Source of the DNA: Nakamurella leprariae
Lineage (GTDB): Bacteria > Actinomycetota > Actinomycetes > Mycobacteriales > Nakamurellaceae
NCBI RefSeq assembly: GCF_016918035.1
Contig: NZ_JAERWK010000011.1
Location: 1 to 56,461 of the forward strand
Reading direction: 5' to 3'
DNA: 56,461 bases
Every line of letters starts with the position of its first letter. Positions within the stretch are counted from its first letter, which is position 1. A program made the translations under genes and the position numbers. This document shows positions 41,935-50,577 of the stretch, one piece after another. The notes beneath the pieces are model-generated. The model made no database searches. It worked only from the letters and a program-made list of their open reading frames with translations, and was not told the origin of the DNA.

Positions 41935-43122
41935 ATGACCGTCGCGAGTCCCACCGCACCGCCGCTGTCCGACATCACCGTCATCGAGATCGGCTCGTTC
42001 GTGGCCGCGCCCTGGGCGGCCACCCAGCTGGCCGATCTGGGCGCCCGGGTGATCAAGGTCGAGACGCCGGGGACCGGCGACTTCGTCCGGGCCAGCGCGC
42101 CGTTCGTCGACGGTGAGAGCTCGGCGTTCGTCCGGCTGCACCGGGGCAAGGAGTCGGTCGAGCTCGACCTGAAGTCGGCGCCGGGCCTGGCTGCGGTGCG
42201 GGCGCTGATCGCCCGGGCCGACGTGCTGGTGGAGAACCTGCGGCCCGGGGCGATGCGCCGGCTCGGACTCGGGTACGAGGACCTGGCCGCCGACCACCCG
42301 CGACTGGTCTACGCCTCGGCGTCGGGCTGGGGCCAGGACGGTCCGCTGGCCGACCAGCCGGGTCTGGACATCATGGCCCAGGCCCGGTCCGGGCTGATGA
42401 GCGTGACCGGGCACCCCGGCCAGCCGCCCGCCAAGGTCGGGGTGCCGATCTGCGACCTGATGTGCGCCATGTACGTGGCGCTCGGCGTCACCGCCGCCCT
42501 GCGCGAGCGGGACCGGACGGGACTCGGGCAGTACCTGGACGTCTCGCTCCACGAGGCCGGGGTCTCGCTGGGAGTCTGGGAGGCCGGGCGGTGGTTCGGC
42601 GACGGAACCGTGCCGGGGCCGCTGGGCTCCACCCATCAGGCCCAGGCGCCCTACCAGGCGGTCGTCACCGCCGACGGGTACGTCACTCTCGGCGCGAGCA
42701 CCCCGGGCCTGTGGCGGAGCTGTTGCGCCGCACTGGGTCTGGACGCGCTGGTGCAGGACCCGCGGTTCGCGGACAACTCGGCGCGGATGGCGCACCGGGA
42801 CGAGCTCATCGCCGAGATCGAGGCGGTCACCGGCACGCGGTCCACCGAGCAGGTGCTCGCCACGCTGCAGGCGGCCGGGGTGCCGTGCGCGCCGATCCAG
42901 ACCTACGACCAGGTCTTCACCGACCCGGTGCTGGTCGAGCGCGACTTCTTCTGGGACGCGCCGCATCCCACGCTGGGGCCGGTGCGGCAGGTCGGGTCGC
43001 CGATGCGGTTCTCCCGCACCCCGGTGCGGCGGGGCGGGGCCGGGCCGCTGCTGGGTGGCTCGACGGAGGCGGTGCTGACCGAGCTGGGGATCGACCCGGT
43101 GACCGGAGGCGGTGATGTCTGA
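41935..43122 (+). CDS. Class III (CaiB/BaiF) CoA-transferase
   Basis: CoA-transferase of 395 aa of the formyl-CoA/carnitine transferase family, which moves CoA between carboxylic acids. The N-terminus ITVIEIGSFVAAPWAATQLADLGARVIKVE and ENLRPGAMRRLGLGYEDL are typical. The catalytic aspartate is probably D174 in VGVPICDLMCAMY. ATG follows AGGGAGG. It overlaps the crotonase gene by eight bases. Because it sits behind lactate genes and near a dicarboxylate transporter, a hydroxy- or dicarboxylic acid substrate is plausible, but the substrate is unknown. Confidence 0.9.
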   Translation: MTVASPTAPPLSDITVIEIGSFVAAPWAATQLADLGARVIKVETPGTGDFVRASAPFVDGESSAFVRLHRGKESVELDLKSAPGLAAVRALIARADVLVENLRPGAMRRLGLGYEDLAADHPRLVYASASGWGQDGPLADQPGLDIMAQARSGLMSVTGHPGQPPAKVGVPICDLMCAMYVALGVTAALRERDRTGLGQYLDVSLHEAGVSLGVWEAGRWFGDGTVPGPLGSTHQAQAPYQAVVTADGYVTLGASTPGLWRSCCAALGLDALVQDPRFADNSARMAHRDELIAEIEAVTGTRSTEQVLATLQAAGVPCAPIQTYDQVFTDPVLVERDFFWDAPHPTLGPVRQVGSPMRFSRTPVRRGGAGPLLGGSTEAVLTELGIDPVTGGGDV

Positions 43123-43912
43123 CGACCTGCTGGTCGAGGTCGACGGTCCGGTGCTGCGGGTGACGTTCGACCGGCCGGAGGCGCGCAACGCCATGACGTT
43201 CGGCATGTACCAGGGCCTGGTGCGGGCGTGCGACCAGGCGGACGCCGACGACGCGATCCGGGTCATGGTGCTGCGCGGCGCCGGTGGCCGGGCCTTCGTG
43301 GCGGGCACCGACATCGCCCAGTTCGCCGGCTTCGACGGGCCGCGCGGCGTCGCCTACGAGCGCGAGATCGACGCCACCATCGGCCGGCTGCTGGCCGTGC
43401 GGGTGCCGGTGGTCGCGGCGATCGACGGTGCCTGCGTGGGCGGTGGACTGGCCATCGCCGCGGCGGCCGACCTGCGCGTCGCGCACCCGTCCGCCCGGTT
43501 CGGCTACCCGATCGCCCGCACCCTGGGCAACACCCTGTCCGCGGCCAGCTACGCCCTCACCCTGCGGCACTTCGGGCACGCCCGGACCGTCGACATGGTG
43601 ATGACCGCGCGACTGCTGGACGCCGAGGAGGCCCATGCCTGCGGCTTCGTCGCCCGGGTCGCCCCCGCCGGGACCGACCTGACTGCGGTGACCGACGAAC
43701 TCGTGGGCACGCTGCTGGAGCACGCCCCGCTCACCCTGTGGGCGGCCAAGGAGATCCTGCGCCGCGTGCACGCCGCGGCCACGGGTGCAGCGACGGCCCC
43801 CGCGGCCGTCGACGCGACCGACGTCATCGACCGGGTCTACGGCTCCGCCGACTTCGCCGCCGGGGTGGCGGCGTTCACCGGCAGGGGCCGGGCGGAGTGG
43901 ACCGGTCGCTGA
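43115..43912 (+). CDS. Enoyl-CoA hydratase/isomerase superfamily protein, non-canonical active site
   Basis: Crotonase-fold protein of 265 aa. The CoA-binding and oxyanion-hole motifs are present (FVAGTDIAQF and IDGACVGGGLAIAAAADLRVAH). However, the two catalytic glutamates of true hydratases are replaced: GGGCE of the family is GGGLA here, and QPE is YPI. It may be an isomerase, lyase, hydrolase or a non-hydratase member. ATG 43115 lies five bases after GGAGG and overlaps the CoA-transferase by eight bases, so the two proteins probably act on one pathway. Confidence 0.88.
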   Translation: MSDDLLVEVDGPVLRVTFDRPEARNAMTFGMYQGLVRACDQADADDAIRVMVLRGAGGRAFVAGTDIAQFAGFDGPRGVAYEREIDATIGRLLAVRVPVVAAIDGACVGGGLAIAAAADLRVAHPSARFGYPIARTLGNTLSAASYALTLRHFGHARTVDMVMTARLLDAEEAHACGFVARVAPAGTDLTAVTDELVGTLLEHAPLTLWAAKEILRRVHAAATGAATAPAAVDATDVIDRVYGSADFAAGVAAFTGRGRAEWTGR

Positions 43913-43976
43913 GCCGGCGGTGACGCGATAACTCGTGGCGGCGGCCAGGCGCGCGCGGCGGCAGGATGGTCCGGTG

Positions 43977-45731
43977 GTGTCCGGATCCCGCTGGTCGATC
44001 GCCCGGCGCATCCTGCTGGTGCAGGGGCTGCTGCTGGTCGTGGTGCTGGCCGGCATGGCCCTGGCGTTGCGCGCCCAGGTGCAGGACGAGGCACGCGACG
44101 TCACCGGGGCCCGGATGAGCTCGCTGACGCGGACCCTGGCCGTCGATCCGACGGTGGTGGCCACCCTGACCGATGCGGTCCCGGATGGCCGCGAGGTGAC
44201 CGACCGGGCCGCGGCGCTGCAGCCGTTCACCACGGCGGTGGAGCGCCAGGCCGGGGCTGATTTCGTGGTGGTGATGCTGCCGGACGGCACCCGGCTCACC
44301 CATCCCGATCCGGACGAGGTGGGCCAGCAGTACCTCGGCAGCCGGGACGGGGCGCTGGCCGGGGCCACGACGGTCGAGACCTTCGACGGCACCCTCGGGG
44401 CGTCGGTGCGGGCCATCTCGCCGGTGCTGACGGTCGACGGGCGCGTCGTGGGCCTGGTCGCCGCCGGCGTCACCGTCGACCACGTGCTGGCCACCACCCC
44501 GGGGCGGGTCGCACTCATCGCGCTCATCGCGCTGGCCGGGCTGGTGGTCGGGGTGGCCGGCGCGGTGGCCATCGCGCGCTGGGTGCGCCGGCAGACGCTC
44601 GGCCTGGACCCGCGGGAGCTGGCCCGGCTGTTCAGCTACTACGACGCGGTGTTGGCCTCGGCCCACAACGGGATGGTGCTGCTGGATCCGGGCGGCCGGC
44701 TGGTCCGGGTCAACCCGGAGGCGCTGCGGTTGCTGGGCCTGCCCGAGGACACGCCGGTGGCCGGCCGGCGGACGGAGGAGATCGGGCTGCCGCCCGAGGT
44801 GGCCGCGCTGATGGCCGGCGCCGACGTCCCGGCCGGACCGCGGGCGGACGGCGAGCCGGACGGGCCGGGCGTGGTGCGCGACCGGCTGGTGCTGGTGGGG
44901 GACCGGGTGCTGCTGTTCAACCGGCGACCCGCCGTCCGCGGCGGCCGGCACGGCGCCGGCGCGCAGGTGCTCGGCGCCCTGGTGGTGCTGCGCGACCACA
45001 CCGAGTTGCAGGCGCTGACCGGCGAGCTGGACCGGACCCAGAGCTTCGCCGCTGCCCTGCGGGCCCAGGCCCACGAGTCGGCCAATCGGCTGCACACCGT
45101 CGTCTCGCTCATCGAGCTCGGCGAACCCGAGCACGCGCTCGAGTTCGCCGTCCGCGAGCTGCAGGTCTCCCAGGACCTGGCCGACCGGATGGTGCTGGGG
45201 GTGGGGGACCGGGCGGTGGCCGCGCTGCTGCTCGGCAAGTCGGCCCAGGCCGCCGAGCAGGGCGTGCAGCTGACACTGCGACCGGGCTCCCAGCTGCCCG
45301 AGGGGCTGGTCGACGAGCGCGAGCTCATCACCGTGCTGGGCAATCTCATCGACAACTCGCTGGACGTGCTCGCCGGGGCCGGTCCCGGACCGGAGTCCGC
45401 CGCAGGCCCGGTCGGGGAACGCCGGATCGAGGTCGGGGCGTCCGTCCGGGACGGAGCGCTCGAACTCACCGTGCAGGACACCGGTCCCGGGCTGACCGCC
45501 GACCAGGCCGCGGTGGCGTTCCGGCCGGGCTGGAGCACCAAGCCGGGGACAGGGCCCGCGGGCACCCGCGGCCTGGGCCTGGCCCTGGTCGCCCAGGCCG
45601 TCGGCCGGCTGCGCGGCACGGTCACCGTCCGGCCCGGTCCGGGTGCCCGGTTCGTGGTGCGGCTGCCCGTGGCCGCACCGGGGTGGGACGCCGAGGCGTT
45701 CGGGGTCGCGCCCGGGGTGTCAGCCCGGTGA
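43977..45731 (+). CDS. CitA/DcuS-type sensor histidine kinase
   Basis: Membrane sensor of about 584 aa. TM1 (about 10–32, ILLVQGLLLVVVLAGMALAL) and TM2 (about 178–203) flank an extracytoplasmic sensor domain like those that bind citrate or C4-dicarboxylates. A cytoplasmic PAS domain (SAHNGMVLLDPGGRLVRVN) follows. The phospho-acceptor is H366 in HESANRLH, typical of this family, and the ATPase domain has NLIDNSLD, DTGPGL and GLGLALV. The GTG at 43977 is preferred because AGGA lies nine bases upstream; GTG 43935 is an alternative. It overlaps the response regulator gene. Confidence 0.9.
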   Translation: MSGSRWSIARRILLVQGLLLVVVLAGMALALRAQVQDEARDVTGARMSSLTRTLAVDPTVVATLTDAVPDGREVTDRAAALQPFTTAVERQAGADFVVVMLPDGTRLTHPDPDEVGQQYLGSRDGALAGATTVETFDGTLGASVRAISPVLTVDGRVVGLVAAGVTVDHVLATTPGRVALIALIALAGLVVGVAGAVAIARWVRRQTLGLDPRELARLFSYYDAVLASAHNGMVLLDPGGRLVRVNPEALRLLGLPEDTPVAGRRTEEIGLPPEVAALMAGADVPAGPRADGEPDGPGVVRDRLVLVGDRVLLFNRRPAVRGGRHGAGAQVLGALVVLRDHTELQALTGELDRTQSFAAALRAQAHESANRLHTVVSLIELGEPEHALEFAVRELQVSQDLADRMVLGVGDRAVAALLLGKSAQAAEQGVQLTLRPGSQLPEGLVDERELITVLGNLIDNSLDVLAGAGPGPESAAGPVGERRIEVGASVRDGALELTVQDTGPGLTADQAAVAFRPGWSTKPGTGPAGTRGLGLALVAQAVGRLRGTVTVRPGPGARFVVRLPVAAPGWDAEAFGVAPGVSAR

Positions 45732-46453
45732 CGGCACCGGAGTCCCCGGTGCCGCCCCGGCCGATCCGGGTGCTGGTGGTGGAGGACGAGCCCATCGCCT
45801 CCCGGGCGCACCAGGCGTACGTCGGCCGGATCGACGGGTTCCGGGTGGTCGGCGCGGCCGCCTCGGCCCGGGACGCCGAGCGGCGGCTGCGCGGCGCGGC
45901 CGGCGAGCCGGTCGATCTGGTGCTGCTCGACCTGCACCTGCCGGACGGGCACGGCCTGGAACTGCTGCGCCGGGTCCGCGCCGCCGGGTCGACGGTGGAC
46001 GTGATGGTGGTGTCCTCGGCGCGCGACGCGGAGGTGGTTCGGTCGGCCGTGGCCCAGGGAGCCGTGCAGTACGTGCTCAAGCCGTTCACCGCGGCCGCGC
46101 TGCGGGACCGCCTGCTGGCCTACCGCCGGTTCCGCGACCAGGTCGTCGAGCCGGCCGGCAGCGGCGCGCTCGATCAGGTCGCCGTCGATGCGGCCCTCTC
46201 CGCGCTGCGCACCGCCGGGACGGGCAGCGCGCTGCCCAAGGGGCTGACCGCGCCCACGCTCGCCGTCGTGGCCGCCGCGTTGCGGGCGGCCGGGGAGGGT
46301 TCGGCCCAGGAACTGGCCACCCGGCTGGACGTCTCCCGGATCACCGCCCGGCGGTACCTCGAGCACCTGGTCGACACCGGCGCCGCGGAACGCACCCTGC
46401 GGTACGGGCAGGTGGGACGGCCGGAGACGCGATACCGGTCGGTCCGCGGCTGA
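45728..46453 (+). CDS. CitB/DcuR-type response regulator
   Basis: Response regulator of 241 aa. The receiver domain has VEDEP (acidic pocket, 19–21), the phospho-acceptor D68 in [11 protein letters not shown], and K in YVLKPF. The C-terminal part (about 175–235, [41 protein letters not shown]) is a helix-turn-helix of the kind that follows DcuS/CitA kinases. GTG start overlaps the kinase stop (GTGA). A likely target is dctA, by family analogy only. Confidence 0.9.
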   Translation: MTAPESPVPPRPIRVLVVEDEPIASRAHQAYVGRIDGFRVVGAAASARDAERRLRGAAGEPVDLVLLDLHLPDGHGLELLRRVRAAGSTVDVMVVSSARDAEVVRSAVAQGAVQYVLKPFTAAALRDRLLAYRRFRDQVVEPAGSGALDQVAVDAALSALRTAGTGSALPKGLTAPTLAVVAAALRAAGEGSAQELATRLDVSRITARRYLEHLVDTGAAERTLRYGQVGRPETRYRSVRG

Positions 46454-46471
46454 CGGTCCGAGTTCCGGCGG

Positions 46472-46501
46472 TTCGAGATTCAGGACGGGATCGCGTACAG
46501 T
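46472..46501 (+). promoter_or_regulatory. Putative infA promoter
   Basis: TTCGAG (-35) and TACAGT (-10) with an 18-base spacer, 20 bases after the response regulator stop. It implies a leader of about 225 bases before infA. The -10 equals that of rplN. Confidence 0.5.
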
Positions 46502-46733
46502 GGAACGTCGGCGCGTCGATCGCGCTGGTTCGGCATGCGTGCGCTCCGGTGCGCGGTGCGGGACCGGTGCCAACCGGACGCGTTCGCGACCGCCTCCCTG
46601 TCCTCCGCCGGGCCCGCGCGGGCTGCCTCACGGCAGCGCGCCCTCCGGCAGTGCCCGGAGTCGGTGGCACCTGCTGGCCCGTCCGGAGACCCCGGCCGGG
46701 GCAGCACACCGGGAAGCAGAGATTGCGGAGGAT

Positions 46734-46955
46734 ATGGCAAAGAAAGACGGGGCCATCGAGGTCGAGGGCCGCGTGGTCGAGCCGCTCCCCAACGCCATGT
46801 TCCGTGTGGAGTTGGAGAACGGTCACCGCGTGCTCGCGCACATCAGCGGCAAGATGCGGCAGCACTACATCCGGATCCTCCCCGAGGACCGGGTCGTGGT
46901 CGAGCTGTCCCCGTACGACCTGAGCCGCGGTCGCATCGTCTACCGCTACAAGTGA
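46734..46955 (+). CDS. infA: Translation initiation factor IF-1
   Basis: IF-1 of 73 aa, a single OB fold that occupies the ribosomal A site during initiation. [23 protein letters not shown] and the end GRIVYRYK are diagnostic. The ATG follows GCGGAGGAT. It normally follows map in actinobacteria; here 12 kb lie between. A hairpin follows directly. Confidence 0.98.
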   Translation: MAKKDGAIEVEGRVVEPLPNAMFRVELENGHRVLAHISGKMRQHYIRILPEDRVVVELSPYDLSRGRIVYRYK

Positions 46956-46961
46956 CCCACG

Positions 46962-46993
46962 GGCCCGGACACCGTTCGCACGGTGCCCGGGCC
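46962..46993 (+). terminator. Hairpin between infA and rpmJ
   Basis: Thirteen-base-pair stem (GGCCCGGACACCG with CGGTGCCCGGGCC) containing one mismatch, loop TTCGCA, only six bases after the infA stop. Position and strength suggest a terminator or attenuator. Confidence 0.65.
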
Positions 46994-47235
46994 GCAGCGC
47001 GTCATGCACCACCAGTTCCGACCAGCGGTTCTGGCCAGCACCACCACCAGCACCACCAGCCGCCTCCACTCAGGGGCGGGACTGGGGCCGATCGGCGGAT
47101 CCCCGCCGCGCGGTCCCGGGACGACCGGCCCGACATCCGCGGGACCGGTAGGGAGTCCTCCCGGCCCGGCCACGGCCACCGGGTGGACGTGGCCCTTGGA
47201 CGTCATGGGCTCGAGACAGGGAAGTGGGCACGGAC

Positions 47236-47349
47236 ATGAAGGTCCAGCCGAGCGTCAAGAAGATCTGTGACAAGTGCAAGGTGATCCGCCGGCACGGTCG
47301 CGTCCAGGTCATCTGCGAGAACGTCCGCCACAAGCAGCGCCAGGGCTGA
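47236..47349 (+). CDS. rpmJ: 50S ribosomal protein L36, zinc-binding type
   Basis: The complete protein is 37 aa: [20 protein letters not shown] and a second half. Zinc ligands C11, C14, C27 and H32 are all present. ATG 47236 is preceded by a weak AGGGAAG element. It is flanked on both sides by hairpins, so its level may be set separately from infA and rpsM. Confidence 0.96.
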   Translation: MKVQPSVKKICDKCKVIRRHGRVQVICENVRHKQRQG

Positions 47350-47390
47350 TCCAGCGCCCCGGCCTGCCACGCACGCCTCGTGGCGGCCAG

Positions 47391-47420
47391 GATCCGTGCG
47401 GACACCCGTCCGCACGGATC
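47391..47420 (+). terminator. Hairpin between rpmJ and rpsM
   Basis: Perfect 13-bp stem GATCCGTGCGGAC/GTCCGCACGGATC with loop ACCC. A second hairpin (GGCC-GCCACG with CGTGGC-GGCC, 47361–47388) precedes it. Confidence 0.65.
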
Positions 47421-47571
47421 GGCCCGGGACATCCGGGCAGATCCATCGCGTCACCATCCGCGGTTCCGTTCCGGAGCGGCGGCCCACCCCCGGGGCACAG
47501 GCCGGGGCCCGGTGCGAGCCGGGAACGGGACGCGACCGACACCTGTGTGCCGAACAAGGAGACCGCGCCAC

Positions 47572-47949
47572 ATGGCACGACTCGTCGGCGTCGACCTCCC
47601 GCGCGACAAGCGCATGGAGATCGCGCTCACGTACATCTACGGGATCGGGCGCACCCGCTCCCTGGAACTGCTCAAGGCCACCGGCATCAGCCCGGACCTG
47701 CGCTCGAAGGACCTGACCGACGAGGACGTCCTCGCACTGCGGGACGCCATCGAGGCGAACGAATTCAAGGTCGAGGGTGACCTGCGCCGCGAGGTGCAGG
47801 CCGACATCCGCCGCAAGATGGAGATCGGGTCCTACCAGGGCCTCCGTCACCGCCGGCACCTGCCGGTCCGCGGCCAGCGGACCAAGACCAACGCCCGGAC
47901 CCGCAAGGGACCGAAGAAGACGATCGCCGGCAAGAAGAAGGCCAGGTAA
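47572..47949 (+). CDS. rpsM: 30S ribosomal protein S13
   Basis: S13 of 125 aa, forming bridges with the large subunit. [26 protein letters not shown] in pieces, and [27 protein letters not shown], identify it. The ATG follows AAGGAGACC. Four bases separate its stop from the rpsK start. Confidence 0.98.
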   Translation: MARLVGVDLPRDKRMEIALTYIYGIGRTRSLELLKATGISPDLRSKDLTDEDVLALRDAIEANEFKVEGDLRREVQADIRRKMEIGSYQGLRHRRHLPVRGQRTKTNARTRKGPKKTIAGKKKAR

Positions 47950-47953
47950 GCAG

Positions 47954-48364
47954 ATGCCCCCCAAGTCCCGTCAGGGCGCCGCGGCGGTCAAGAAGATCCG
48001 CCGCAAGGAGAAGAAGAACGTCTCCCACGGCCACGCGCACATCAAGAGCACGTTCAACAACACCATCGTCTCGATCACCGATCCCACCGGTGCGGTGATC
48101 AGCTGGGCCTCCGCCGGCCACGTCGGCTTCAAGGGCTCCCGCAAGTCGACCCCGTTCGCCGCGCAGATGGCGGCCGAGAACGCCGCCCGCCAGGCCATCG
48201 AGCACGGCATGCGCAAGGTCGACGTCTTCGTCAAGGGTCCGGGCTCCGGCCGCGAGACCGCGATCCGCTCGCTCCAGGCCGCCGGCCTGGAGGTCGGCGC
48301 GATCTCCGACGTGACCCCGCAGGCCCACAACGGAACCCGGCCGCCCAAGCGGCGCCGGGTCTGA
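47954..48364 (+). CDS. rpsK: 30S ribosomal protein S11
   Basis: S11 of 136 aa on the platform of the small subunit. [38 protein letters not shown] and the C-terminal [15 protein letters not shown] are diagnostic. Nineteen bases lead to rpsD. Confidence 0.98.
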   Translation: MPPKSRQGAAAVKKIRRKEKKNVSHGHAHIKSTFNNTIVSITDPTGAVISWASAGHVGFKGSRKSTPFAAQMAAENAARQAIEHGMRKVDVFVKGPGSGRETAIRSLQAAGLEVGAISDVTPQAHNGTRPPKRRRV

Positions 48365-48383
48365 CGGGGAGAGGAGAGACACC

Positions 48384-48989
48384 ATGGCCCGTTACACCGG
48401 CCCCGTCACCAAGAAGTCCCGCCGTCTCAAGACCGACCTGGTCGGCGGCGACGTCGCCTTCGAGCGTCGCCCCTTCCCGCCCGGGCAGCACGGTCGCGCC
48501 CGGACCAAGGAGAAGGAGTACCTGACCCAGCTGCAGGAGAAGCAGAAGGCCCGCTTCACCTACGGCGTGATGGAGAAGCAGTTCCGTCGCTACTACGCCG
48601 AGGCGGCCTCCCGCACCGGCAAGACCGGCGACACCCTGCTGCAGATCCTCGAGTCCCGGCTGGACAACGTGGTCTACCGCGCCGGCCTGGCCCGGACCCG
48701 TCGCGCCGCCCGCCAGCTGGTGACGCACGGCCACTTCGAGGTCAACGGCGTGCGGGTGGACGTCCCGTCCTACCGCGTCGAGCAGTACGACATCATCACC
48801 GTGCGCAAGCAGTCGCTGGAGAAGTTCCCGATCGAGCTGGCCCGCCAGACGTTCGGTGAGCGGCCCGTCCCGGCGTGGATGAAGGTCGTGCCCGGCACGC
48901 TGCAGATCCTGATCCACTCGCTGCCGGTGCGCGCGCAGATCGACTCGCAGCTCACCGAGCAGCTGATCGTCGAGTTCTACTCGAAGTGA
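48384..48989 (+). CDS. rpsD: 30S ribosomal protein S4
   Basis: S4 of 201 aa, a primary 16S rRNA binder and a known regulator of the alpha operon in E. coli and of itself in Bacillus. The S4 RNA-binding domain (LDNVVYRAGLARTRRAARQLVTHGHFEVNG) is clear. The ATG follows GGGGAGAGGAG. A very strong hairpin begins four bases after its stop. Confidence 0.98.
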   Translation: MARYTGPVTKKSRRLKTDLVGGDVAFERRPFPPGQHGRARTKEKEYLTQLQEKQKARFTYGVMEKQFRRYYAEAASRTGKTGDTLLQILESRLDNVVYRAGLARTRRAARQLVTHGHFEVNGVRVDVPSYRVEQYDIITVRKQSLEKFPIELARQTFGERPVPAWMKVVPGTLQILIHSLPVRAQIDSQLTEQLIVEFYSK

Positions 48990-48993
48990 TCCC

Positions 48994-49033
48994 GGTGGCG
49001 CTGCCGATCGGTGCCCCGATCGGCAGTGCCACC
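48994..49033 (+). terminator. Very strong hairpin between rpsD and rpoA
   Basis: Eighteen-base-pair stem (GGTGGCGCTGCCGATCGG with CCGATCGGCAGTGCCACC; one G-U pair) closed by the four-base loop TGCC. It starts four bases past the rpsD stop. It looks like an intrinsic terminator inside what is usually one operon. Confidence 0.75.
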
Positions 49034-49260
49034 AGCCACGACAGGCCCGTCGGCGGGCTCCGGTGATCCCGGAGGCGCAGGCGGGCCGGTCGTGGTCCAC
49101 GGCACCGGTCCGCGCCGGTGCCGTCGGGCCGTTCCCGACCACCACGGACCCGCCGCCGGCACTCCCCGGGCGGCGGCCGCGGCCGGCCGGAGGACGGTCC
49201 CGTGCCACCGCATGACGTCATATGGCGGGCGTCATCACCACCCTGGAAAGGGGACCTCCC
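49034..49260 (+). other. rpoA upstream region
   Basis: 227 bp without a gene. It contains a 10-bp hairpin (49099–49124, ACGGCACCGG/CCGGTGCCGT) and should carry an rpoA promoter if the preceding hairpin terminates. CATATG at 49218 is the only AT-rich spot and lacks a clear -35. Confidence 0.35.
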
Positions 49261-50367
49261 GTGCTGATCTCCCAGCGCCCCACCCTCACCGAGGAGCCGG
49301 TCGCCGAGAACCGCTCGCGGTTCGTCATCGAGCCGCTCGAGCCGGGCTTCGGTTACACCCTGGGCAACTCGCTGCGGCGCACCCTGCTGTCGTCCATCCC
49401 CGGCGCCTCCGTGACCAGCATCCGCATCGACGGTGTGCTGCACGAGTTCACCACCATCCCCGGGGTCAAGGAGGACGTCACCGAGCTGATCCTCAACCTC
49501 AAGGAACTGGTCGTCTCCTCCGAGGATGACGAGCCGGTCACCATGTACCTGCGCAAGCAGGGCCCCGGTGACGTCACCGCCGAGGACATCGCCCCGCCGG
49601 CCGGCGTGACCGTGCACAACCCGGACCTCAAGCTGGCCACCCTGACCAAGACCGGCAAGCTCGAGATCGAGCTCGTCGTCGAGCGGGGCCGCGGCTACGT
49701 GCCGGCCTCCCCGAACAAGGTCGTCGGCGCCGAGATCGGCCGCATCCCGGTCGACTCGATCTACTCGCCGGTGCTGAAGGTGACCTACCGGGTCGAGGCG
49801 ACCCGTGTCGAGCAGCGCACCGACTTCGACCGGCTGGTCCTGGACGTCGAGACCAAGCCGTCGATCTCCCCGCGGGACGCGCTGGCCTCGGCCGGCACCA
49901 CCCTGGTCGAGCTGTTCGGCCTGGCCCGCGAGCTGAACGTGGACGCCGAGGGCATCGAGATCGGGCCGAGCCCGGCCGAGGCCGATCACATCGCCGCGTT
50001 CGCGCTGCCGATCGAGGAGATGGACCTCACCGTCCGCTCCTACAACTGCCTCAAGCGCGAGGGCATCCACACCGTCGGTGAACTGGTCTCCCGGACCGAG
50101 GCCGACCTGTTGGACATCCGCAACTTCGGGCAGAAGTCGATCGACGAGGTCAAGATCAAGCTCGCCGGCATGGGCCTGGCGCTCAAGGACTCGCCGGCCG
50201 GGTTCGATCCCGCCGCGGCCGCGATGTCCTACGGCGAGCAGGACTGGTCGGACGACTCGGTCGAGGGCGACTACGCCGCGCCGGCGTTCCCGGCCGACGG
50301 CCCGGCCTTCGGGACCACCGAGACCCGTCGCGACGACACCGACTACGCGGAGACCGAGCAGATCTGA
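49261..50367 (+). CDS. rpoA: DNA-directed RNA polymerase alpha subunit
   Basis: Alpha subunit of 368 aa, scaffold for polymerase assembly. The N-terminal domain has [20 protein letters not shown]; the C-terminal domain has [27 protein letters not shown] and [13 protein letters not shown], which bind UP elements and activators. GTG 49261 ([12 protein letters not shown]) matches actinobacterial alpha subunits and follows GAAAGGGGACC; an ATG at 49222 would add 13 residues. The acidic C-terminal tail of about 50 residues is common in this phylum. Confidence 0.97.
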   Translation: MLISQRPTLTEEPVAENRSRFVIEPLEPGFGYTLGNSLRRTLLSSIPGASVTSIRIDGVLHEFTTIPGVKEDVTELILNLKELVVSSEDDEPVTMYLRKQGPGDVTAEDIAPPAGVTVHNPDLKLATLTKTGKLEIELVVERGRGYVPASPNKVVGAEIGRIPVDSIYSPVLKVTYRVEATRVEQRTDFDRLVLDVETKPSISPRDALASAGTTLVELFGLARELNVDAEGIEIGPSPAEADHIAAFALPIEEMDLTVRSYNCLKREGIHTVGELVSRTEADLLDIRNFGQKSIDEVKIKLAGMGLALKDSPAGFDPAAAAMSYGEQDWSDDSVEGDYAAPAFPADGPAFGTTETRRDDTDYAETEQI

Positions 50368-50380
50368 TGTGAGCACCTCC

Positions 50381-50513
50381 GGCGGCGCGCCCGTCGCGCC
50401 GCCGGCGCTCACCGGTCCACCCGGCTCACCGGGTGGGCGGTGCGGACCCCGGACGGGGCCGGTACCGGACACGGACAGGAATCACGTCGGGGCCCGCGAG
50501 TTCGCTCGCGGGC
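50381..50513 (+). promoter_or_regulatory. Three hairpins between rpoA and rplQ
   Basis: Hairpin 1 (50381–50403) is GGCGGCGCG/CGCGCCGCC. Hairpin 2 (50417–50436) is CCACCCGG-CTCA-CCGGGTGG. Hairpin 3 (50492–50513) is GCCCGCGAG-TTCG-CTCGCGGGC with a stable TTCG loop. Termination or RNA processing here would uncouple rplQ from rpoA. Confidence 0.6.
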
Positions 50514-50577
50514 GCCGCCTCACCCGCCGACGGACACCATCGCCGCCGGCGGACCACGACAGAAGGAAGCAGCAGCC

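Noticed and set aside
43115-43912. Naming the crotonase an enoyl-CoA hydratase (paaF/echA)
   Set aside because: Both glutamates required for hydration are replaced, so a specific hydratase name is not supported.
34390-46453. Island as a recent mobile element
   Set aside because: No integrase, transposase, tRNA junction, flanking repeats or clear change in base composition was seen.
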